Shown piece after piece: positions 1 to 7,822 of a stretch of DNA of 64,000 nucleotides. The notes under the pieces were generated by a model. It had not been told where the DNA came from. It saw only the letters and a program-made list of their open reading frames with translations, and did no database searches. Position 1 is the first letter of the stretch. Each line of letters opens with the position of its first letter. The position numbers were made by a program, and so were the translations under genes. The DNA comes from Thermogutta sp039793925 (GTDB lineage Bacteria > Planctomycetota > Planctomycetia > Pirellulales > Thermoguttaceae), in NCBI RefSeq assembly GCF_039793925.1, contig NZ_JBAMME010000358.1:11044-75043 (forward strand), written 5' to 3'.

Positions 1-7
1 TGGCCAT
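1..7 (-). CDS. First codons of a gene cut by the window edge, third gene of the deoR-pduL operon
   Basis: On the minus strand an ATG at 7-5 is followed by GCC and the edge, and is preceded by GGAG nine bases upstream (17-20), a good ribosome binding site. It lies about 105 bases downstream of pduL in the same direction. In planctomycete microcompartment loci the genes next to pduL encode BMC shell proteins or enzymes, so a shell protein (which often starts Met-Ala) is a reasonable guess. Nothing beyond two codons can be read here. Confidence 0.4.
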
Positions 8-113
8 TGCTGTTCACTCCACCTCAATACTGAAGAACAACACCTTCGTTTCCGAATTCCCTAAACGCACCGCAACAGTGAATCGCTCATCCTCTCTGGT
101 CTTGCCGTCCATG

Positions 114-779
114 TCACGGTTTGTACAGTTCCACTCGAGTTGCATGCTCGATGTCCGCCGCGTTGCCTTCGTCCGTGTCCAGGTGGACTTCAAGCTTACT
201 GGTTTCATCCGCCCGGACGATCACATTTTCAAAGACCGTGGTGCACGGCCCCGACTCGATCCTCAGACACATGACGTCTCCATTCTTGACGCCGTAATAC
301 TCGGCGTCACGGTAATTCATATGCACGTGCCGGGCAGCCCGAATAACCCCCTCCTTAAGGTCCACACTTCCTGCTGGTCCCACGAGCACGCATCCTGGCG
401 TCCCTTTCAGATCGCCACTCAATCGAACCGGAGCATCAATCCCCAGCGAGATGGCGTCCGTGAAAGCGAGCTCCACCTGGGTTTTGGAACGCGGAGGCCC
501 CAGGACGCGGACCGTCGGCAGCATCCGCCGGCGAGGACCGACGATCATCACGGTCTCCTCCGCTGCGTAAAAACCCTCCTGGTACAGCCATTTGTAAGGC
601 TTCAGTTCGTGCCCCGGTCCAAAAAGGATGTCGATGTGTTCCCGGGAAAGATGGCAATGCCGCGCGGAGATGGTGACCACCACTTCGGGCCTTTCCTTTG
701 GCCCGCCGAGAAGTTTGACCACAATCTCCCGAACAATCTTTTCAACTTGAGCGCGATCAATCGAAGGCGCCTGTGCCAT
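114..779 (-). CDS. pduL: Phosphate propanoyltransferase (PduL), microcompartment type
   Basis: PduL exchanges CoA for phosphate on propionyl-CoA or acetyl-CoA inside bacterial microcompartments. The protein has the two-part PduL fold. A metal-binding histidine cluster is seen as ARHCHLSREH near residue 45 and a second as ARHVHMN near residue 150; the first differs from the usual RHVHL by Val to Cys. The first 25 residues (IDRAQVEKIVREIVVKLLG) form an amphipathic helix of the kind that acts as an encapsulation peptide. An in-frame TTG lies at 788, but the ATG at 779 gives the expected N-terminus. The gene follows deoR directly, essentially abutting, so the two are one transcript. In planctomycetes such loci serve fucose/rhamnose (lactaldehyde) breakdown; that substrate is inferred from the family, not visible here. 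Confidence 0.92.
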   Translation of the reverse strand: MAQAPSIDRAQVEKIVREIVVKLLGGPKERPEVVVTISARHCHLSREHIDILFGPGHELKPYKWLYQEGFYAAEETVMIVGPRRRMLPTVRVLGPPRSKTQVELAFTDAISLGIDAPVRLSGDLKGTPGCVLVGPAGSVDLKEGVIRAARHVHMNYRDAEYYGVKNGDVMCLRIESGPCTTVFENVIVRADETSKLEVHLDTDEGNAADIEHATRVELYKP

Positions 780-784
780 AGCTC

Positions 785-1648
785 TCAAACCTTATTGGTC
801 GGAATGGGAGAAAACTGCGTTTGAGCATCCAGAACCGAACGCAATACCGGTTCTTCCGCCGATTCGGCAACCGACGCGAGAATCAACTGCACACCCGCAG
901 AGGCGAGCCTTTCCCGCCACGCTTCCGGAAGCTCGGCGTCAGTGACCACGTAATCCACATCCTCCAGCCTGCAGAGATGAGCAAGGCTGCGATAACCGAA
1001 TTTGGAGCTGTCGGCAACGATGATCACTTCGTCTGCCGCCCGCATCATTGCCCGCTCGGTCTCCACAAGCAAAAGGTTGTTGTTGAAAAACCCCTCTTCG
1101 TCCACCGACGCCACACTCAAAATGGCCTTGCGAACCCGCAGCGAGGCGATCATGGCGTCGGCCTGCGGCCCCTGCGTGACCCCAGAGCGGGGACATACAT
1201 TGCCACCAACAAACACTAGGTCACTGGTGGGGTCAGAAGCAAGTAAATTTGCCACGGGGAGAGAATTGGTCACCACGTGGAGCGGCATCCCCAGTAAAAG
1301 CCGCGCAACCTCGTAGGTCGTTGTTCCCCCATCAAGAAGCACCGAATCCCCCGCCGAAATCAACTCGACTGCCTTCCGTGCAATCGCCCGCTTCTGCTCC
1401 CATCGCATCGGCTGCCGGGTCTCAAAATGGGGCAGTTTGGGCGAACTTCCCGTGTACAAAGCCCCACCATGAATCCGTTTGGCATCGCCCTGCTTTTCGA
1501 GATACTCCAAGTCCCGCCGGATTGTGGACTCCGAAACCCCCAAAGCGCCGGCAAGCTCATCGAGCGTCGCAAAACGACGTGAGCGAATGAGCTCCAGAAG
1601 CTGCGTCCGACGCTCCTGCACTGCCGTGGTTGGATGACCTGCCGGCAT
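785..1648 (-). CDS. DeoR-family transcriptional regulator
   Basis: A 287-residue DeoR-type repressor. Residues about 9-65 form the winged helix-turn-helix (LDELAGALGVSESTIRRDLE) and residues about 80-240 the DeoRC sugar-phosphate sensor fold with the DGGTTTYEVARLL ligand loop. AGGA lies six bases before the ATG. It is the first gene of the microcompartment operon, with pduL starting at its stop codon, so it most likely controls that operon in response to a sugar phosphate. An inverted repeat at 1744-1763 next to its promoter is a candidate autoregulatory site. The 5' half is typical of the family; the effector cannot be told from sequence. Confidence 0.9.
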   Translation of the reverse strand: MPAGHPTTAVQERRTQLLELIRSRRFATLDELAGALGVSESTIRRDLEYLEKQGDAKRIHGGALYTGSSPKLPHFETRQPMRWEQKRAIARKAVELISAGDSVLLDGGTTTYEVARLLLGMPLHVVTNSLPVANLLASDPTSDLVFVGGNVCPRSGVTQGPQADAMIASLRVRKAILSVASVDEEGFFNNNLLLVETERAMMRAADEVIIVADSSKFGYRSLAHLCRLEDVDYVVTDAELPEAWRERLASAGVQLILASVAESAEEPVLRSVLDAQTQFSPIPTNKV

Positions 1649-1711
1649 ATCTCATCCTGACAGAACAGTGAACAACACGTGGTGAAAATCTACCATCCTT
1701 CGACTAACTTC

Positions 1712-1740
1712 AGCCTACCATGCCGGCTTAATTCTGTCAA
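1712..1740 (-). promoter_or_regulatory. Sigma70-type promoter of the deoR-pduL operon
   Basis: Read on the minus strand: TTGACA (1740-1735), exactly 17 bases, then TAGGCT (1717-1712). This predicts a start near 1705 and a leader of about 57 bases before the deoR ATG. Confidence 0.6.
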
Positions 1741-1743
1741 CAG

Positions 1744-1763
1744 TTGCGCGAATTGTGTCGCAA
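1744..1763. promoter_or_regulatory. Inverted repeat, candidate DeoR operator
   Basis: TTGCG and CGCAA flank ten bases immediately upstream of the -35 box of the deoR promoter. Position and symmetry suit a repressor site, but the five-base arms are short and only one copy is obvious. Confidence 0.35.
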
Positions 1764-1975
1764 TTTCGAATTATTTTTGGCAATTAGGCGTGAAAAATTC
1801 GGCACAATATGTCAACAAGGTCGCAGGCGGGTGGCGGTATCCCCCCGCGCTTTGATCCCCTTGTCGTGCCAATTCCCGTCACATTCCAAAAAGCCCGCTT
1901 TTTCAGAAAAGACCTCAAGGTTTGCCTAATTTCGACCGATGGTAACCGGCAGCAGGAGTAATCCCTCGTCTGCTT

Positions 1976-2002
1976 GACCGGTGCGGGTTTTTCGACCGGT
2001 GC
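1976..2002. repeat. Direct repeats upstream of the proline-rich membrane protein gene
   Basis: GACCGGTGC occurs at 1976-1984 and 1994-2002 (18-base period), with a partial third copy GACCGATGG at 1934-1942. They lie in the 396-base divergent region 1649-2044, 40-110 bases before the ATG at 2045. They could be activator or repressor half-sites. I saw no convincing -10/-35 pair for the rightward gene. The rest of the divergent region is the deoR leader and AT-richer sequence around 1740-1810. Confidence 0.3.
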
Positions 2003-2044
2003 CGGTGAGGTGACATATAGCAGGCAAATACCCGGAGGATCCAC

Positions 2045-3691
2045 ATGAACAAGCCTCTCCACACGGATGACGCCCCCTCGCAAGGCACAGTGCGGGTGCT
2101 GGCACGGCTGCCCTATGTTGGTAGGGAGCGAGAGACGGGGCCCGAGCAAGCCACCTATCCGTTTCGTGCAACTCCCACCCCTTTCTTCTCCGATCCGATT
2201 CGTCGCGGACTGGCGTTGGGAGTGGCCGCCGTTCTCCTGCTCGGCGTGATCTGGTTTATCGCCGGGCGCGGGAAGAAATCTGAAATCGCCAGCAACGGAC
2301 AGGACAAACCGTGGCAAACGGCCGTACCGCGGCCTGATGCCCCGGAAGCACCTGCTTGGAGTCCCCCCTCTGTCAGTCTTCCAGGGGAAGGCGTTCAATC
2401 GACGCAGGCCCAACCGTTCGGCCTGGCAACTGATTCCCAGCCGGTAACGCGGTCTCCGCTCGGTTTCGAGCTGCCGCCAGGCAACAGTTGGGGAAGTCCC
2501 CAAGAGAACCCGGTAAATTCTCCCGCCATACAACCGGCGTTAACAACTGGCGAGCCGATTATGGCGTGGGAAAACCCGCAACTCACCCAGGGATCTCCGG
2601 GACCGGTGGCCATGCAGGCCCAAATCAATTCCCAGTATGGCATGCCTCCGGTGAGTCCCTCCGGAAATCCATCGACTCCCTGGGCTAACGCAGCCGGATT
2701 TGGCGCCAACCCGCCTGGACCCACTCCGATGAATTCCACACCGTATGGCTATGCCGGTGTCGCACCGGTCGCGCCGACCGCGGCATCGCCCGCCGGATCA
2801 GGGCAGATTGTTCGTAACCCCTACTTCAACAACCAGCCAGTCGCCCAGAGCGCCAATGTGCCGTTGAATCAGTCGGCTGGTGACTTCACACCGGGGGACA
2901 ATCCGTGGGGCCAACCGGTGACAGCGACACTTCCAGCTTCCTGGCCGACTCCCGTGGAGCTTCAACCACCGAGTACCGTGAGCGGTCCTAGCGTCATAGT
3001 CGCATCACGACCGAACGCTCCGCAATTCGCGCAACCCAGCGGTTCGCCGACCGTTCCAAGCTCCGCTCCTGGTACCGGTTACCCGCAGGCCGCGCAATGG
3101 AATCTGCCCTCTCTAACAGCGGGAAGCTCGAATTACAGCAATGCGCCCTCGGCCTCCGTGGGCGTTCCCCAAAACGCATGGGGCAATCCGATGAGCCAAC
3201 TTCCGGCCCCCGGCCATACACTTCCTTCAACCGGTGGAAATTCGTTGGATGGTGGCCTCTACTCGAACGGTGTGCGCGTCAGTCAGTCCGGTTACCAGGG
3301 ACCGGTGGGCACGCCAGGACAGCAGCAAAGTCCCGCGTATAATGGCCCCAGCGCCACGGTGTGGGGCGATCCCAGAACAGCGGCTCCCGGCCAGATGTTG
3401 CAGCCCGGCCAAAACCAGCAGGGCCCCAGCTATCCCAGCACCGATTCGTATCGCTATTACGGTCCCACGTCGCAGCCGGGTGCTCAGCAGCCGCACGACA
3501 ATCAGGTCGTGCCTGCCACGTATGCGAATCCGTCATGGGGCAACCAGATGAATGCTTTCGCCCCAGGTTCGACAGGAGCTACAGCCTCTCCAGGCAGTTC
3601 TCAACGGCAGGTTGGCACCTCTACGGACCAGCTTTACCCGACAACCGGCCAGACCGGCTACAACCTGTATCCCACGTCGGTGCTGCGGTAA
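2045..3691 (+). CDS. Membrane-anchored Pro/Gln/Ser/Gly-rich protein, function unknown
   Basis: I do not recognise a family. The start is supported by GGAGG seven bases upstream. Residues 1-54 are probably cytoplasmic, 55-74 form one transmembrane helix (ending VIWFIAGRGKK), and about 470 residues follow that are low in charge and rich in Pro, Gly, Ser, Gln, Asn and Tyr, with loose repeats such as NPWG and PWG. The region is expected to be disordered and outside the membrane. It precedes a P-loop ATPase and an ExeA-type ATPase on the same strand. A role as a scaffold or wall-spanning partner of those ATPases is inferred from position only. Confidence 0.75.
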   Translation: MNKPLHTDDAPSQGTVRVLARLPYVGRERETGPEQATYPFRATPTPFFSDPIRRGLALGVAAVLLLGVIWFIAGRGKKSEIASNGQDKPWQTAVPRPDAPEAPAWSPPSVSLPGEGVQSTQAQPFGLATDSQPVTRSPLGFELPPGNSWGSPQENPVNSPAIQPALTTGEPIMAWENPQLTQGSPGPVAMQAQINSQYGMPPVSPSGNPSTPWANAAGFGANPPGPTPMNSTPYGYAGVAPVAPTAASPAGSGQIVRNPYFNNQPVAQSANVPLNQSAGDFTPGDNPWGQPVTATLPASWPTPVELQPPSTVSGPSVIVASRPNAPQFAQPSGSPTVPSSAPGTGYPQAAQWNLPSLTAGSSNYSNAPSASVGVPQNAWGNPMSQLPAPGHTLPSTGGNSLDGGLYSNGVRVSQSGYQGPVGTPGQQQSPAYNGPSATVWGDPRTAAPGQMLQPGQNQQGPSYPSTDSYRYYGPTSQPGAQQPHDNQVVPATYANPSWGNQMNAFAPGSTGATASPGSSQRQVGTSTDQLYPTTGQTGYNLYPTSVLR

Positions 3692-3861
3692 AAGAGGAAC
3701 AGCCCGTGTGACCAATGGTTGGGCAGCATGCCGAGACGCGTCGAGCCGACGTTGTCATTGTCAAGAACCAGCGGTGAAAACGCGATCCGATGGATGGAGG
3801 CTGTCCGCGGCTCCCTTTGGTGACTGCACCGGTTCTGTCTGCTTGTGAGTGAGACGCTGAT

Positions 3862-4758
3862 ATGAGAGATCGGTCAACGACAATCCGGCTGGAAGAAGCG
3901 TTTCTGAAATTGGGGCCTCCAGGCCAGACTAGTGCCGCTCCACCTTTGGAACAAAAACTTCAGGACCAACTCAACGACCCAAGAGCGGCCGAAACGGCTT
4001 CCTCAACCCCGGCAACCAGTGTCGCGCAGAACGGCTCTCCTCCTCACGTTCGGCCGGCGTTAGAAGTCGACCGTTTCGCACCCCCACCCGCTTTGGTTCA
4101 CCTTCTTCAGTTTGCAGCAGAGGCTCTGGAAGGCTGTCTGCAACGCATTCGCCAGAGTGTGCACTCCAGGCCGCGAGTCGTTGGCTTCGCCTCCTGTGAG
4201 TCGCACCAGGGATGCACCACGACCGTTCTGGCCGTCGCTTACGAGTTGGCACGCGCTGGGGAAAAAGTCCTCGTTATCGACGGCTCACCCGACCACAGCC
4301 TGGCCAACTCCCTGGGAGTCGTGGCCGAGCGCGGCTGGCAAGATGCTGTCCCTAGCAAACTGTCGCTGCGAGAAGTGATGATCCGGTCGGTGGAGGATGG
4401 CTTTGACATCTTGCCCTCGCGTCCCGCCCAGACATTTTCCCCTTCCTCGGCGACAGGAGTTCGCCTGCTTCCAGAATGGCAAAACACCTACGAATGGATT
4501 CTGGTAGACTATGGCACCGCTTTTGTAAGTGGTCCAGTTTCGCAAAGGGACGACTCCCAGGATATTCGGAGTTTGCCCTCGCGGAGTTCCGTGCCTTTGT
4601 CGGAATGCCGGGATTTCGTTGTCGTTCAGCGCATGGATTCAGTCACTTCAATTGTGCGTGAACTCCAAAAACGGGGGCGCGTGCTGGGCCTGATTGAGAC
4701 GTTTGTTCCTCGCACAGCGGAAGCCAACCGTGTGTTCTGCGAACGTGAGGCGGCATGA
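3862..4758 (+). CDS. CpsD/ParA-like P-loop protein with a degenerate Walker A motif
   Basis: The middle of the protein resembles the ATPase domain of BY-kinases (CpsD/Wzc) and ParA proteins: strand VVGFASCE, then a P-loop-like turn, then VLVIDGSPDH (Walker A' with its Asp), and later YEWILVDYGTAF (Walker B-like). The P-loop reads SHQGCTTT, so the lysine of the usual GKST/GKTT is a cysteine. A tyrosine cluster at the C-terminus, as in active BY-kinases, is not seen. The first 85 residues are a Pro/Ala-rich lead-in. It lies 170 bases after the proline-rich membrane protein and 42 bases before the ExeA-like ATPase, so the three probably act together at the envelope. Whether it hydrolyses ATP is doubtful. 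Confidence 0.75.
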   Translation: MRDRSTTIRLEEAFLKLGPPGQTSAAPPLEQKLQDQLNDPRAAETASSTPATSVAQNGSPPHVRPALEVDRFAPPPALVHLLQFAAEALEGCLQRIRQSVHSRPRVVGFASCESHQGCTTTVLAVAYELARAGEKVLVIDGSPDHSLANSLGVVAERGWQDAVPSKLSLREVMIRSVEDGFDILPSRPAQTFSPSSATGVRLLPEWQNTYEWILVDYGTAFVSGPVSQRDDSQDIRSLPSRSSVPLSECRDFVVVQRMDSVTSIVRELQKRGRVLGLIETFVPRTAEANRVFCEREAA

Positions 4759-4800
4759 GCACAGGCCCGTGCGGTGAAAACACCGTTCGGTGGAGCGAGT

Positions 4801-5610
4801 ATGTATACAGGTTTCTGGAAACTTCGCGAACAGCCCTTTCGGAACGAGTTTCGCCCCTCATTTTATTTCCCAAGCGGCTCTCATCAGGCGGCTATCTTGA
4901 AGGTGCGCTACGCCGTAGAACAGCGCCATGCCAGCACTCTTCTTGTTGGTCCGGCGGGAACCGGCAAGTCCTTTGTTACGGAGCTGCTTTCCGCGTCACT
5001 TCCCGACTCGTATCAGCCTATTGTCCGCAAAACAGCCCTTTTCGACGATCCTGAGGCGTTCCTCGTGGACCTGGCCGAAGAGCTGGGATCGGCACCGCAA
5101 CGGTCTGGATACACAGCTTTCCGTTATCTCGAAGAAACTCTGACAAAAAACCGAAGCGAGGACCGTCACGGCATCCTCATAATCGACAATGTACACGTTT
5201 TTCAGCACCAGCGAACCTGGGAGGTCCTCCGTAACCTCATGACAATCACCGTCGACGGCCAGCCTGCCTGGACCGTGATCCTGGTGGGACACCCCCTCGT
5301 ATTGCCGATGATGGAACAACTTCCCCATGTCGATGAATTGCTGGCCATAAAGTCTTTCCTGCGTCCCCTGACGGCTGACGAAACCCGGCACTACGTGGAA
5401 CACTGTCTCCGGCAAGCAGGTGCCACGGATTCGATTTTCACGCCGGAAGCCCTCCAACGGGCAGCCGACCTCTCCGGCGGTATTCCCCGCCGCATCAACA
5501 GGTTGTGCGACCTTGCTCTCCTTGTGGCCTATGCCGAAAAATCACCCCGGGTGGACGCCCACCACGTGGAAGCGGTGTTTGACGAACTCTGCGGTATTCC
5601 GGCGCAGTGA
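4801..5610 (+). CDS. ExeA/GspA-like AAA ATPase
   Basis: A 269-residue AAA protein of the type that begins MYxxFWxLxExPF. Walker A is GPAGTGKS at residues 50-57 and Walker B is ILIIDNVH near residue 125; the C-terminal winged part contains GGIPRRINRLCD, the sensor-2-like signature of this family. ExeA proteins work with envelope-spanning partners in secretion and wall remodelling, and in planctomycetes they often sit next to CpsD-like proteins. An in-frame GTG at 4774 would add nine residues, but the ATG at 4801 gives the family N-terminus and has GGTGGAG just upstream. Confidence 0.88.
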   Translation: MYTGFWKLREQPFRNEFRPSFYFPSGSHQAAILKVRYAVEQRHASTLLVGPAGTGKSFVTELLSASLPDSYQPIVRKTALFDDPEAFLVDLAEELGSAPQRSGYTAFRYLEETLTKNRSEDRHGILIIDNVHVFQHQRTWEVLRNLMTITVDGQPAWTVILVGHPLVLPMMEQLPHVDELLAIKSFLRPLTADETRHYVEHCLRQAGATDSIFTPEALQRAADLSGGIPRRINRLCDLALLVAYAEKSPRVDAHHVEAVFDELCGIPAQ

Positions 5611-5926
5611 CGTCTTCTAGAGGTTCGGAATTCCTCATGCATCCTTCTCCAAAAAACCGAAAAAACCGGCTTTTCACAAGTAGTTTGCATACAGCGCAGT
5701 ACCCCTCTCCTATTTGCAGTTGAGTTGAACTGCTCCTTTCAAGGCAGAACATTACGCCGGTGGATCCGCGGGGTTTTCGCTGGGCCCTTGGTTGGCAAGG
5801 CCGTGACAAGCCCGGTGCGGCCGGTGCTCCGTATCTAAATTTGCGGGATTCCGCTTCCAGCCTTTCCTGGGCAGGAGAGTTGTCCCACTCCCTCCCTGCG
5901 CTCAGCTTGCTAAAGATAATGGAGGT
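5611..5926 (+). other. Intergenic region, nothing firm
   Basis: 316 bases between the ExeA-like gene and the membrane glycosyltransferase gene. An A-rich stretch with a short imperfect inverted repeat (GAAAA and TTTTC around CCGG) lies near 5655-5675. No convincing promoter, terminator or small gene was found. Confidence 0.4.
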
Positions 5927-7738
5927 ATGGACGACGTCCCTTCCGTGCTGCCAGCATCTGGCGTGAACTTCCGTGGCCCTCTTCATCGCACCCCCGGGTG
6001 GATTGGGTGCGCCTGCGGTGTCATCACCTTCTGCTGCCTGCTGCTGACGTCGCCCATCACACCCATGGCCTGGGACGAAGGCGACGCCATTCGTCGGGCC
6101 GAGCGAATTCAGACCTGGGTTTCTGAGCTCTTCTCACCTTCCGACAATGGCGAGATGCCCAAGGGCCATCCTTTTTCTCGGCGTAAAGTCTGGTGGGGAT
6201 TTCCTTTCACGACACAACGGGAAGGCCATCCGGCGCTGTATGGAATCGTCATCGCCCTTGGAGAGGCCGTAGCGCCGGAAGTGCCGGATCCTCTTACACG
6301 CTACCGCTTCGGTCCAATTCTGCTCTTTGCTGTGGCGGTGGGTGCTGCGGCTGCGAAAATGGCTCGTTATTGGGGACCGCCGGCAGCGTGGGCCGCCGTG
6401 ACCGCCCTGATCCTCCAGCCGCGTTTGTTTGCTCACGCTCATTATGCGTCCTTTGACGGGCCGCTCACCGCATTCTGGCTCCTCTCCTGGGCTGCCTTTC
6501 CAGAAGGGGCTTTCACCCGAGCCGCAAAGCCCACACTGAAAGAGGACATCCTTCCAGCGATACGCTGGGGGGCCCTGCTGGGCGCAACAATGAGCTGCAA
6601 ATTCACCGGTTGGTTGGCTCCACTTCCTTTTCTGATCTGGCCCATTTTACAACGTAATCGTCGCACGTGGTTGCTTTTGCGCTGGGGATTTCTCACGGCC
6701 GTGGTGACCTTTTTTGTGTGCAACCCTCCCCTGTGGGTGCGTCCGGTCGTCGGGATGCTCATGTTTTTCCGCTTCAATCTGCACCGCGAGCAACTTCCGG
6801 GACTCAATATTCCCACTTATTTTTTGGGAAAGATGTACGACCTCTATCATCCCCTGCCCTGGTACAATACGTTATTCTGGACTGCTATCGCGGTCCCCCT
6901 GCCGATACTGCTTTTCTTTATCGTGGGTCTTGCCACCATAATCCAGCGACAGAACCGTAATTGGGTGGCTCTCCTGGCAGCGCACTGGGGTATTCTCATT
7001 CTGGTGCGGGCAATGCCCGGGGCACCGCCCCACGATGGAATTCGACTCTTCCTTCCCGCGTTTGCATTTCTGGGGTTGTTCGCGGGCTTGGGTGTCGTGA
7101 TGGGGCCAAAAATTCTAGTGGGAAGTTTATCCAGTCAAAGATGTCCGTCACGGAATTCGGCCGACGTTCCAAAGCAGAGGGAGGAGGGTGAGAAACTTTT
7201 TTCGCCACGGCGTTCGCAGTGTTGGTTTTACCACCTGCCGCGGATTCTGGCGTGGGTCGGATTGTTTCTATGTATCATTCCTCTCTCCTGTTTCGCACCG
7301 CAGTGGCTATCGTACTACAACGTGGTGATCGGCGGCTTGCCGGGCGCGACCGAACGGGGCATGGAACCGACATATTACTGGGACGGTGTGGATCATGAGG
7401 TCCTCCTGTGGCTGCGTATCCACTGTGTTCCCGGTGAACAAGTCTATTTTTCCGCAGGGTCGCCGGACAATCTCGACCTCCAGCACGCGTGGGGATGGTT
7501 GGCTCCAGCACCCGCTTCTTCCCCTGCTGATGCCCGGTGGTACGTTATTCAGCACCGCCCCAGCGCATGGAACGCCATTGACGAATGGCTGGCCCGGCAC
7601 GGCGAACCGGCGTATGTGAAATACGCCGGACAGGCGTCCTGCTGTCCTCTCGTGGGCCGCGTTTGGGTGGTGAAGATTTTTCCCATCACAGAATACTGGC
7701 GCGCCAGTCACAGCACGGCCGTCGAGACCAACCCTTGA
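5927..7738 (+). CDS. GT39/ArnT-like membrane glycosyltransferase, putative
   Basis: A 603-residue polytopic protein with roughly ten hydrophobic helices (about residues 25-45, then between 110 and 500) and a soluble C-terminal part. Right after the first helix comes AWDEGDAIRRAER. An acidic pair in the first periplasmic loop is the catalytic feature of polyprenol-phosphate-sugar-dependent GT-C enzymes (GT39/GT83, PMT, ArnT). It would transfer a lipid-linked sugar outside the membrane; acceptor and sugar are unknown. GGAGG ends one base before the ATG at 5927, too close to be an ideal site, so the true start may be GTG 5945 or 5963. Family call from topology and motif, moderate. Confidence 0.65.
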   Translation: MDDVPSVLPASGVNFRGPLHRTPGWIGCACGVITFCCLLLTSPITPMAWDEGDAIRRAERIQTWVSELFSPSDNGEMPKGHPFSRRKVWWGFPFTTQREGHPALYGIVIALGEAVAPEVPDPLTRYRFGPILLFAVAVGAAAAKMARYWGPPAAWAAVTALILQPRLFAHAHYASFDGPLTAFWLLSWAAFPEGAFTRAAKPTLKEDILPAIRWGALLGATMSCKFTGWLAPLPFLIWPILQRNRRTWLLLRWGFLTAVVTFFVCNPPLWVRPVVGMLMFFRFNLHREQLPGLNIPTYFLGKMYDLYHPLPWYNTLFWTAIAVPLPILLFFIVGLATIIQRQNRNWVALLAAHWGILILVRAMPGAPPHDGIRLFLPAFAFLGLFAGLGVVMGPKILVGSLSSQRCPSRNSADVPKQREEGEKLFSPRRSQCWFYHLPRILAWVGLFLCIIPLSCFAPQWLSYYNVVIGGLPGATERGMEPTYYWDGVDHEVLLWLRIHCVPGEQVYFSAGSPDNLDLQHAWGWLAPAPASSPADARWYVIQHRPSAWNAIDEWLARHGEPAYVKYAGQASCCPLVGRVWVVKIFPITEYWRASHSTAVETNP

Positions 7739-7822
7739 TTTCTCGCGACCAAGAAGTCTTCCGGTTGGCAGGCGACTGGTGATAAGAGCCGGCCAGCGGT
7801 GAAGCGTTTCACTTGCACCTTT

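Noticed and set aside
1784..2533. 249-codon minus-strand frame overlapping the start of the proline-rich protein gene
   Set aside because: No motifs or ribosome site; the plus-strand gene has GGAGG and a membrane helix.
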